Shown: piece by piece, positions 1 to 10,632 of the stretch | Numbering within the stretch: position 1 is the stretch's first letter | How the letters are laid out: each line of letters opens with the position of its first letter | Source: Limnanthes douglasii subsp. nivea | Lineage: Eukaryota; Streptophyta; Magnoliopsida; Brassicales; Limnanthaceae | Direction: 5' to 3' | Length of the DNA stretch: 64,000 nt | NCBI GenBank assembly: GCA_036936605.1 | Contig: JAUPFV010000005.1 | Coordinates: 228,995,770-229,059,769 of the forward strand | The notes under the pieces: generated by a model | The model's database searches: none | What the model saw: the letters and a program-made list of their open reading frames with translations, nothing else | What the model was told of the DNA's origin: nothing | Made by a program: the position numbers and the translations under genes

Positions 1-59
1 CTTGATCCATTAAATTCTAAAATATATACATATATTTATATCAAATTTGTTAAAATTAT

Positions 60-1275
60 CTTTCCATTCACTAATTTTGATGCTCATGTCTTTTGTTCTC
101 TATCATATTCCATTTTTATTTGGATTCCATCACCACTTCGAGTTCCTATCTTACATCTGTTACTAATACTAGATCTGTCACATGCATTTGATTCTCAACA
201 AAAATCCCCTCATGATTCATTCTTACCACCAAACCCACCTGCACAATTTGCTCAACCAACCTCTCGTGACCTCTCACTTACATTAGATCAGTTCTTCTAT
301 ATTTTCTTTATGATAAACGCACAAACCTTCATAGACCAGTAACTATTCACAACAAGCACTACTTATATGCCCACATTAGCTTCAACGAAGCACCACTTAT
401 ATGCCCACTTGGGTCTCAAACAACCCACCCACCAAAAGGCTACTAGAGCCAAACCAAATATTCATGATCCTATCACTAAAATGAATCTTCACACTCAATT
501 AATCCATAATAATGATCATGGACCAACAAATTTAACTGAATCCCTCAAAGATCATACCATGTCTCAAGAGTACTATGATTAGTGATCAATGCAGTTGGAA
601 TTTAGTTTCTCATACAATAATCAAAATCTGGTTGGTTGTAAGTGAGTATTTAGAACTAAACAAAAATCTTATAACCCTGTTGATAAGTTCAAGAACCAAC
701 TTTTACCAAATAATCCCACAAACATTTTGGAATAGACTACCAAGACATTTTTAGTCCCTTCTATAAAATCAATTATTGTTCAAACTATTCTGAGTATAAT
801 AGTCAGTCGTGGTTGGTACTTAAGGAAATTTAATGTAAACAATACTTTTCAGCAAATATATATTAAAGAATGTATATATGTCATAAACATTGAAGTTTGT
901 TGATAAATACAACCGTTCTTATGTATGCCAACCCAAGAACGAAATATATGACATGAAATAAACCCCTCAGGCGTGGTATCATGAACTCATAACTTTCCAT
1001 CTCGAGTTTAGTTTTCAAAATCCATATGCGAATACATCATTAGTTGTTTTACATACTAATGGTCACACCATGCATTTTCTTATTTATGTTGATGATTTAA
1101 CTCTCACATAAGACACTGATACCACATTTAACTTCTTCATTTCCATTCTTGCTCATTGATTTTCCATCAAAGATCTTGGTTTCTTTATTTACTTTATGGG
1201 TATGAAATTGTCCCCAACAACCATGACTTGTTACTCTCACAAATGAGATATATCGTGGATTTGTTCACTTGAACC
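60..1275 (+). pseudogene. Ty1/copia pol relic (reverse transcriptase region)
   Basis: Broken coding remains of a Ty1/copia retrotransposon. Across several frames I read the landmarks in order: NLTESLKDHTMSQEYYD near 530-580, VGCKWVFRTKQKS near 630-670 (start of the copia RT), PQAWYHEL near 965-995, HTNGHTMHFLIYVDDLTLT near 1050-1110 (the YVDD catalytic box) and a KDLGF..YFMGMKLSP stretch near 1170-1215. Many stops and small deletions interrupt it, so it cannot be translated whole. A Pro- and His-rich stretch before 580 resembles the loose region between integrase and RT. No LTRs were found; the left part may lie outside the window. Assignment to copia is firm, lineage is not resolved. Confidence 0.85.
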
Positions 1276-2279
1276 GAAAAAGCAAAATGACAAAAGTAAC
1301 AATATTTATCTTGCAAAATAATAAATTGTGAAGCATGAAATATTCAACTTGTACATCATAACATTATAAATTCCTATAAAATGTTAATTTTCAAAACATG
1401 GTATATTAAAATTAATAGTTTTTGTTTTAAATTATTTTTAAACAAAATTAAAAACTATATAAGGTCCATATATAATTATTATTAAATATATAATTAAAAA
1501 AGAATTCTATTGAATGAAATAAGCCTATAAAGATATTAAATTACAACATGATAGCCTTATTTGGACTAATAACTTGAAATCTAAAATCAAAACAATTAAT
1601 TGAAAACATATTTTACACTTGAGACTTTAGTAAGATTTTTTTATTCTTTGAAAGACTAGGAAGGAAGATTCTCATTTTGAGCTTGATGCAATTGTTCTTC
1701 TTCTTGGATTTACTGTAGTTTTGATTAACTCTTCAAATTTTTATCTTATACAATCGCTCGAGGATCTTTGCAAGAAAATTTAATTGATTCTTTCCCTTTT
1801 TATGGACTCCAAGATGCTGAAAAAGTACTTTATTTTTCATCTTGGCCATTTTGATGTCTCTGTATTAGATATTCTTTGACTTTAACTTATTATTCTTATT
1901 TGAATGATGTGTAGGTCACAATGATATGTTCTATATAAAATAAGATAAACCTGAAGAAAAATTGACCAAAGTAATATTGTAGGTTATGTAGTGAGCATGC
2001 TTTCTAAATGTTAGTGAACAAAAGAGTATCACCAATTTGAAAATTGAATTTTGGAGCTAACTTATTAATTTACTATTTTCATATTGTCTAATCTTAAGTA
2101 ACCCATTCCAAGACTTTACAAGAATACGATAGCTCTTAATTGAGTTGGGGCTTGACTAAGGTCTTGCATTTTATGGAGCATGTCGCAATCTATTATGCAG
2201 CAAAATTTTGCTCCATATTAAATTAGTTTTATGGTTATTGATGGAGCCATTAATTTTCTACAATAGTTGATTATTTGAG
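1276..2279. other. AT-rich stretch, no gene recognised
   Basis: Strongly AT-rich with stops in all frames and no motif I can assign. It lies between the copia relic and the RNase H end of the LINE, so it may contain the LINE 3' tail, which I could not place. Confidence 0.5.
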
Positions 2280-4067
2280 TTAGGTATATGAAGCAAGCTC
2301 GTTAGCTAATGATTCAAATAGAATTTTTGAGTCTGTTTTAATATTAACCTGTTTATAACCCAAATATTTACACAATATAAAACCATCAAGGAGAGACTTT
2401 GTTTCAAAAAAAATGAGAGTTTGTTTCCTATACAATCTACAAATAAAAGTTAACATGTTTCCTCGAGAAATTATGATTAAAAGACCATAACTTGATTCAT
2501 CAGTATGTGAACAAGAACCATCTGAGTTTAATTTAAGTATATTATCTAGGGGGATTCCATTTAACATGAAGAGCTTTCATTTTATTTATGTGATGATGGA
2601 AGAAACTTAGGTAATGAATTGTTTTATAATCCCATGTCCAGATTTCTTTAGTTAAAAGATTTGCACAATCTAATTTAAATATTATATATTGTATCTTGTC
2701 CGTAATATTGCTTGTTGATATGGAAGTGTTTTAAATTTTTAATTTATTTATGGCAGACCAAATGCACCAATAGATATTGATGGAATTATTGTTCTTATGT
2801 GAGTTAATTTGTTAGTTGATAGAAACCACCTACTAACTAAATGTTACATAGTCATGTGATTTCCAATTAAGGTACCAAAAAGGCATGCAAAATATTTCCA
2901 TACTTCCTAGGTTATTTGACACTGAACAAAAATATGATAAATGTATTTTATATTATTATAAAATTAGAATTTAGAAACTATGTTAAAGTTTTTCTTTTGA
3001 ATATTGCATCAACTAATATGATATATTTAAGAATTATCCAAATAGTGAATGAGCACTCATTTGGAGTTATAGAATTCCATATTTTTTAGATATGATTGAT
3101 TGATGCTCTTTTATTATGATCATATCCATGGTATGTTTTAACTTAAAATAATCAACGGAAAAAGCACTCTATTTGATAATGTCAGCTTTATCTTCATGAA
3201 GCTTAAATTGGACTATTCTATCAATATCTGAAGGAATAAAATTAGCTTTAAGTTTGTCTAAGTTCCAAGTGTTATTTTCCAGTATTGATAAATTTTCTTA
3301 CTATTGTCCATAGATTATTATTAACATTTTTAAGTTTAATGAAAAGTGAGTGTAATTCCATCTCTCCAGCCAAAAATTGATATTTCCCAAAAGCTTAAGC
3401 TATTTATGTAATGTTAAGCAAACGTGAGTATTAGCTTTTATATGAATTTCTAATAGATATTTATTAGAACAATAAATAGAATGCATCATCTTTGACCATA
3501 ATGTTTGATGAATTTTTAATGTAAACCATAGTTTACATGAGAAATAATTTTTGATATATGTTATGTTTCTGAAGTTTAATCATTTTTCCTCATACGAATT
3601 GCAAAAGGTTGGACAAATTGGAAAAATAATAATGACAATTTTTGTTTTCTTTTGAGTCCCATAGAAATTTGTATAAAAGTCTATAGATTCTATCTATTAC
3701 AGTTTTAAGGAGATTATAACTATGAACATAATATGATGGTATTACCATGAGAACGAACTGAATCAAAACTATTCTGCCTCCAAAAGATAAGTTTTTAAAA
3801 TCTTAATCCAAAATTTTATTTTTTATTTTTAAGATCAGGTCAAAAAGTAACGGATTTTGTTACTTGGATGAATAGTTATCCCAAGACATTTAATGAGCTG
3901 AAAACTGTACTTGAATCCAATAAGATTTTCAATTGCATTATTTCTACTTCTATCCTTACTCTTTGGAGTTATGAAAGATGATTTGTTTTTGTTAATTAAT
4001 TGGCCATAGAATTTTTGATCATGTTTCAGGTAATTTTAATTTTTTTACATTGTTTATTGAGTCATTC
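2280..4067 (-). pseudogene. LINE (L1-type) 3' half: end of RT, zinc finger, RNase H
   Basis: Third segment of a LINE read on the minus strand. From the insertion site of element A downward I read MNDSINNVKKLKLPE, which follows directly on the FADD box found at 14373-14393. Near 2955-2870 a segment reads HLSYFCSVSNNLG then MPFWY, the pattern of the zf-RVT domain that follows plant L1 reverse transcriptases. At 2567-2280 an uninterrupted 95-residue frame contains LKLNSDGSC, LLDGFILCKYLGYKQ and IKTDSKILFESLANELA, which is the plant LINE C-terminal RNase H (RVT_3 type), with Asp in the SDGS and TDSK motifs. The reading frame is broken between these domains. Same element as 14373-16772 and 24649-24995. 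Confidence 0.85.
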
Positions 4068-4072
4068 ATGAA

Positions 4073-4435
4073 TGATGAGTTCGGATTATCCAGTCATAGG
4101 TTACTGAGTTATCTGGAAAAGGGCAATTCAGACATAAACGTACCACTGAACTATCGAGATATGACAAAAGTAAATAAACACCTAAATACCTTTTTTACTA
4201 AGCTATATGCTAATCAGCTTAATAGATTAATAGGTTCTTACACCGGTTTCATAACTTGACCCGTAAGCCCATGGGTCAGTAATTAAGGGTATAAATACCA
4301 TAACTACTTTCATTAATGACGGTAATGAACATTTAATACAACCAGGCTGCTCAAATCTCTCACTACTTTATACCAAAATACTTAAGACTCAAAAAACTTT
4401 ACAAAATTACCTTCAGCCTAAAATAAACCAAACCA
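4073..4435 (+). repeat. 5' LTR of element A
   Basis: 363 bp, begins TGATGAGTTCGGATTATCC and ends ATAAACCAAACCA. It contains TATAAATA at 4290-4297 as the likely core promoter of the genomic RNA. It matches 14000-14367, 16778-17145 and 24276-24643, and the reverse of 37024-37401. Confidence 0.95.
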
Positions 4436-4438
4436 AAT

Positions 4439-4456
4439 TGGCGACCACAATGGGAG
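4439..4456 (+). other. Primer binding site of element A
   Basis: TGGCGACCACAATGGGAG starts three bases after the 5' LTR. The version in B (TGGCGACCACAGTGGGAG) is complementary to a tRNA 3' end CTCCCACTGTGGTCGCCA, which fits a plant tRNA-Arg as I recall it. tRNA-Arg priming is usual for Tat-like elements. The exact isoacceptor was not verified. Confidence 0.75.
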
Positions 4457-4507
4457 AAGACGGTGCCTGAATCTTGCATTCAAAACCAACAAAAAAGACT
4501 TGTTCGG

Positions 4508-6060
4508 ATGGCTCTGAACGAGCTAGCAATTCCACCACCTATGGTGGAGGTGGTTGGGGAAAACAATGAATACACCACTGAGGAACGAGACAAGTTGAGA
4601 GCAGAAATAGAAGCGTTGAGGGCCATTAAAAAAAGCAGAAATAGGTTTAAAGGAGAAGTCAAAGGCGTCAACCATCCATCATACTGACAATCCTAGGGAG
4701 AATGATCCATCGGCAAAGACTCATTTAAGTACAAAAAACACCTATGTCAGTTCTAAGAAGTCTCACTAATCTAAGTCGGTGGAAAGCTCAGATTCTGAGT
4801 CCTCCAGCAGCTCTTCGAACGAGGCTGAGCTTGAAGAGTCTTTGTCATCAAACAGTGATGAGGGGAGTTCCAGGAAGAAACAAAAGCTAGTTAAAAAATA
4901 TCCAAGAAAGAGAGAGAGGCATGGGAAACTTAAAAGGCATTTGGGCAAAGAGTCATCTCACAGCCACAGTCACAGGCATATGGATCAGCTGTTGATCGAT
5001 CCTTTTGCTTTCCATGATGAACCAAGTATTTTGCAGCACCTAATAAAGAAAAATTCTTCAGTCGTAGTAGTAATTGGAGACAGTCACTATTGTCTACCAA
5101 GATACTATCCGGAAACCTACCCAAAAGGTTTGACAGAACTAAAATGATAGAGTATCATGGGAGTAAAGATCCGGACAATCATCTGTAGCAGTTGAAGGAC
5201 TTCATGATGAAATTTGATGATGATGAAAAACTTTCGTGTAGGTCATTCTCCCAATCTTTTACGTGAAGTGCTCTTAAATGGTACAACAGTTGACCACAGG
5301 GATGTATTAGAAAATTTGATACATTCTGGGTTGCTTTCCGAAGGCAGTTTGTGGGAAGTAAAGAGGTGAAGGGCAATGAAGATAATATTATCCATTGTGC
5401 CCAAGATCCGAATGAGTCCTTAAAATACTACATAAGTCGGTTCGTGAATACCAAGAATGGGTTAGCAGACTACTTCAAACATGTGGCAGTTGCTTATTTA
5501 AGACAAGGGTTGAATCCTGGGAATGTGGCTGATTCAGTGACCAGGAAGAAGGCCATGACTTAAGGTGGCTTGCTAAACCAGGTAGGAAAGCAGATCAATA
5601 TGGATGAAACAAAGAAAACCAGGGTGTACCGTCATGTGAGGTCCGCCCCGGCAGCTCAAAACCAAAACTAGTCTGGATACAGGACTAAAAAAACCGAATA
5701 AGGGTCCAACAGGGCCAAACAGACTCAATCCAACCCAAATCCAGCTCAGAGCTAGTAATTAAGGAGTAAAAGAGGTCATTGGGTTCAACCGAAGTGGTTT
5801 GCAGAATTAAAAGAGAGTGTAGCTACCATTTATGACAAAACTAAAGATGAGGTCCATTTTCGGAAAACAGCAGCACTGTAATCTCCTAGAGAAAGTCGTA
5901 ATACATGTTTTTTCCAGTATTATCATGATATTGGCCATAATACCCAAGACAACATCGTTTTGAAGTAGGAAGTACAGATTCTCATTGAAAGAGGCAAGCT
6001 GGATGCTTATGTCAAAAGAAGAAGTGGAAGCAGGCCTGACAATGCTCCTCGAACTGGCCC
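4508..6060 (+). pseudogene. gag of element A (broken)
   Basis: Structural protein of the retrotransposon particle. From the ATG at 4508 the N-terminus reads MALNELAIPPPMVEVVGEN, with a Glu/Arg-rich helical segment (EERDKLRAEIEALRAIK). After a frameshift come the acidic serine run (SDSESSSSSSNEAELEES), a basic run (RKKQKLVKKYPRKRERHGK) and a His/Ser run (SSHSHSHRHMDQ). The capsid-like retrotrans_gag part reads SALKWYNS near 5265-5290 and FDTFWVAFRRQFVGSKEVK near 5310-5365. A zinc-knuckle-like segment CFFQYYHDIGHNTQDN near 5910-5955 has lost its last Cys. Several stops and frameshifts make it non-functional. It is most like the gag of C. Confidence 0.9.
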
Positions 6061-9000
6061 TACGAACAATGCGGAAACATCTGCTCCGGAGGAGGAAATG
6101 GTGATCTTTGAAAGATTTGATGTTGATTCAGAGTATCTGGAGCCTGATCCAACTCAGAATAAAGTAGGGGTCATAATAGAACATACCAAGACGATATCCG
6201 GACTCATTAGTTTCTTTGAGTGACTTACCATATTCAGAGAGGATACCATGACAACACCCACTTCTTCGTCAAGGAAGAGTCATGTTCACAATTTGGCTAC
6301 TCAGTTGGAAGGATGAATGTCTTCCTATATGTCCCAAACCCCTTTTTCGTTTATAGTCTTTGATGAGGATGATTTAAGAAATATTGTTGGTCCACATGAG
6401 GATGTTGTGGTGGTAGGAGCATCTATTGGGGGCAACGATATCAGATGAATTGTGATAGACACGGGCATTTCGGCAAACATTCTCTTTTTGAGTTCTTACA
6501 AGCAGATGAAAAATTCGATTGTTATTCAACGGTCAAATAGAACCATTGTAGGCTTCACATGGAGCTCTGCGGATGTAATCGGGGAGGTGTAAGAAGAGGT
6601 GTTGTTAGGCAAGGGGCCTTTTAAAAAGTTGGTCAGAGTGTTATTCGTTGTGGTAGACTGCCCCACATGCTACAATGCAATCTTTGGGAGGTCCTGGCTC
6701 TCTAGAATGCATGATGTGGCCTCAACAGTCCACCAATGTTTGAAGTATGCGGTTCAGTGGCAAGTAAAAGTTATCTGGAGTAGCCAAAAGATATCAAGGG
6801 AGTGCTATGCAACTACACTTGCTCCTAAAACTTTGGGAGCAGTCCGGGTTAATGAAGATTAGCAGCTATTGGGGCATTCTGAGGATGAGGGTGAAATTGA
6901 TGACCCTAGAGAGGCCCCTAGTGTTTTAATATTGGTTGAAAAAGTTGAAACCCACTCTCTGGCAGAAGTTAGAAGTGTTAAGATTGGCTCCAAGATGACG
7001 CCAAAGTTAAAAAATAAATTGTTGTCATTTTTGGCAGATAACCAGCATATTTTTGCTTGGTGCAATGCCGATGTGATCGGAGTTCTTGCAAGTGTTATAT
7101 CACATAAGTTGTCCATCTGAAGTGATGTTGCACCTGTTGTGCAGAAAAAGAGAGGAGAAAGCTGATGTAATAGTTCAAGAAGTCGATCGACTTACCAAGA
7201 TGGGGCACATAAAGAAGTCCCAGTATCCTTTATGGACTGCCAATCTGGTGTTAGTCAAGAAAAATAATGGGAAATGACGTATGTGTATCGATATTACTGA
7301 CCTCAACAGAGCTTGTGCAAAAGATATTTATCCTGTCTCCCAGATAGATCAGTTGGTGGACTCAACATCTGGAAACAAGTTGCTGTCCTTCATGGATGCC
7401 TTCTCTGGGTACAACCAGATACACGTGGATCCAAAAGACCATGATCACACTACCTTTTTTACAGACATGGGTCTCCATTGCTACAAGGTGATGCCTTTTG
7501 GGTTGAAGAATGCTAGGGCTACTTATCAGAGGTTGTGAACAAAACATTTGCATCAGATCGGCAGGAACATGAAGGTGTACATCGATAATATGATGGTTAA
7601 AAGTTTAGAAGAGGAGTTGCACATAACTGACCTTCAAGAAACTTTTGCCAATTTGACAAAAGTAAATTTAAAGTTTGAGTCCATAAAAGTGTGTCTTTGG
7701 GGTGCGGTCCAGAATTTGTTTGGGTTATGTAATAAGTGAGAAAGGGATACAGCCCGATCCGGATCAGCTTGACGCCCTGTTAGAAATGGATCCCTCTCGA
7801 AATATTCAAGAAGTCCAGAGGCTGACAAGAAGGTTGGCTGCCTTGAATCATTTTATTTCAAGGTCTTCAGATAAGTGTGCTCCGTTTTTTCAGACCTTAA
7901 AAAGTGTTAAAAATTTCAACTGGTCTCCACAATGCAGCCAAGCTTTTGATGAAATAAAAAAACAATTGTCTTCACCAAAAACCCTTTTCAAGCCCGTACA
8001 AGGTGAAACACTTTATGTATATTTGGCTGCGTCAGAATATACTATAAGTGCAGTGTTGGTAAGAGAAGTGGAAAATTACCCTCATTTGGTGTACTACATC
8101 AGCAAGAGTCTGATAGATGCTGAGAATAGGTACCTGAAGCTTGAAAAGTTGGCACTAGCTTTAGTAATTGTAGCAAGGAAAATGAGGCCGTATTTTCAGT
8201 CTCATTCCATCATTGTTTGAACGTCTTTTCCATTAAAAAATGTTCTTCAGAAAGCCGATATATCAAGCAGGATGACCAAATGGTCAGTAGAGTTGGGTGA
8301 TTATGACATTGATTTCGCCCCATGAACTGCTGCTATCAAGGCTCAATCTGTTGGTGATTTTCTAGTAGAATTCCATTAGGATAGGAGTTCTAAACAAGCT
8401 TCAGAAGGGAAAACTAAAAAAGAATGGGTAGTCCGGACAAATGGTGGATTAAGAATAATAGGTTGTGGGGCTGGAATTTGCTTAACCTCTCCGTATGGTG
8501 ATAAACTATACCAGGCTATATGCTTTGGGTTCAGGGCCTCTAACAATGAGTCTGAATATGAAGCAGCTATAGCTGGTCTTAAATTGGCTTTCCTATGTGG
8601 GGCTAAAAGAGTTAGGTTGATGAATGATTCTCAGCTTCTTATCCACCATGTCCAAGGTCAATCTGAGGGCAAGAAGGAACATCTGATCAAATACTTATTC
8701 ATCCTTAAAGAGGTGGGAGTTAACTTCAAGAATGTTTGCTATGAGCATATTCATAGATCAGAAAATACGCTGGCAGATTCCTTGGAAACCATAGCATACT
8801 CTGAGTCCTACCCTTGGATTCATATACAAGTATACAAGTAGTTCAATATAAAGATTGAAGATTTCCCCTTCTTCAATATATATCTGATGGGGTTTTGCCT
8901 CCAGAGAAAGCTATGACAAGAAAAATTAAACATAAGGCTCGTAGTTTTTTTTATCATAAGAGAGGTTCTATATAAAATATCCTTCAGCAGACCTCTCCTG

Positions 9001-10091
9001 CGCTGTTTGGGGGTTGAAGAATCCCAAACCGTTTTATCCAAACTACACGATGGAGAAGGATCAACACATTGTGGCTACAGGGCACTGACCCGGAGGGTAT
9101 TGTTGGCTGGATACTATTGGCCATACATAATGGCAGATGCTAAAGAAATTGTAAAAAAGTGTGATCTATGTCAAAGGTATGGTAAAGAAAGTCATGTACC
9201 AGCAGTGCCTATGGAGTCTATTTCTGATCCAGTACCTTTTGCTCGTTGGGGGTTGTATTTAGTTGGGCCTCTACCCATGGCGTCTGGAGGGTGTATGACT
9301 ATCATTGTATCTATTGATTACTTCTCAAAGTGGATAGAGACAGCTCCTCTGGCGGGAACCACTTCGAAATCTGTCATAAAGTTTATCTTATCTAATATAT
9401 GTTGCAGATTTGGATTTTCTCAGAAGATTACCAGAGATAACGGGCCACAATTTGATAACAAGGATATGGAGAATTTATGTGCCTCCAGGGGCATTCAGCA
9501 TTGCTTCTCTTCTTCTTTCCACCCACAAGCAAATGGCCAGGTTGAAGTGGCAAACAAGACTATTTTGTTCGGATTAAAAAAGAATTTAGAAGGGGCTGCA
9601 GGGAAGTGGCCAAGCTATCTGCAAGAAGTGTTGTGGGCATACTGAACTACTCCTAGGCTACTACGCAAGCATCTCATTTTTCCTTGGTGTATGGGATGGA
9701 TGCTATTACTCATATAAAAGCAACCCTATCATCATACACGGTCCATATCTATTCCGAACTAGCCAATGAGATGGAAATTAAGAATCAGTTAGACTTAATA
9801 GAAGAAAGAAGGGTTAAAGCTCATCTTAGAACAACCCACTACCAAGGCTTGATGATGAGAAGATTTGCTTCCAAGATCAAGAGAAGAGATTTTCAACTAG
9901 GAGATAAAGTTTTGAGAAAAGTTTTCTTACACACTATGGAGAAACGGTTCGGTAAGCTGGCTCCAAACTGGGAAGGCCCTTATGAGGTCTCCTAAAAGCT
10001 TAAGCCTGGGACATATAGGATTCAAGACAAAGAAGGAAGGGTTTTGAAGCACCCATGGAATATTGAACACCTCAGGTTATATCTAGAATAA
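6061..10091 (+). pseudogene. pol of element A (protease, RT, RNase H x2, integrase; broken)
   Basis: Order read across several frames: protease with VIDTGISANILF near 6450-6485 (DTG present); RT with MCIDITDLNRAC near 7280-7320, FSGYNQIHVDP near 7400-7430 and YIDNMMVKS near 7575-7605, where the second Asp of the usual YxDD is Asn; gypsy RNase H near 7990-8330 (LYVYLAASEYTISAVLV, KLEKLALALVIVARKM); a second RNase H near 8420-8800 (ASNNESEYEAAIAGLKLAF, MNDSQLLIHHVQGQSE), a hallmark of the Tat lineage; integrase 9010-9640 with an H..H..C..C finger (CDLCQRY), RDNGPQFDN and QVEVANKT. In the integrase core the first Asp before LVGP is replaced by Tyr (GLYLVGP). The frame ends at TAA 10089-10091. 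At least a dozen stops or shifts; non-functional. Confidence 0.9.
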
Positions 10092-10144
10092 AAGTTGTGT
10101 AAATATTTACTTGTTAAATATCTATGTAAATATTAGGGGCATAT

Positions 10145-10185
10145 TCTTTCCTACCCTGGTGGCGCGGGGAGGTTTTAATAAGGTT
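10145..10185 (+). other. Conserved GC-rich hairpin motif after pol (A)
   Basis: CTTTCCTACCCTGGTGGCGC followed by GGGGAGGTTTTAATAAGG, about 50 bases after the pol stop. CCTACCC can pair with GGGGAGG (one mismatch) around a 10-base loop. The same motif is at the same place in B, C and D although the surrounding DNA has diverged. Function unknown. Confidence 0.7.
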
Positions 10186-10503
10186 TCCAGTTTTTTCATT
10201 CAATAAAATATAATGCCTTCTTAAAACATCTGATGTGGTTTAACTACAATTCTATTCAAGTACAAGTCTTTGATTTAACATTTTAGATCTTTGATAGATC
10301 GGATTAATCTGGTTGAGTGATGACCATTAAATACATGACATCAGAGATATTAAACACTCTAACTTCAATACTTATGAAATAATTGGGACTATTTAAACAT
10401 TATATATTAAAATTAAAAGGAAAGAAAGTATTAAACAAAGCAAGATTTGATAAATAAACATGTCCGAACGGAAGCCAGATAACATTACCAAATTACTAAA
10501 TAT

Positions 10504-10600
10504 GCCTTGGCCATCCAAGGACTTTAAGTATTTTAAAAGACTTATCCGAACTCAAACAAGATAACATTACAAAAATTCATTGGCCATCCAAGGACTTTAG
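10504..10600. repeat. Duplicated palindromic motif after the antisense gene (A)
   Basis: Two copies of (CC)TTGGCCATCCAAGG followed by ACTTTA, at about 10505 and 10580, within an imperfect tandem duplication of about 75 bp. It sits just downstream of the end of the antisense gene and recurs doubled in B, C and D. Confidence 0.7.
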
Positions 10601-10632
10601 TACTTCAGAAAAGTAAGAAAACAAAAAGATGA

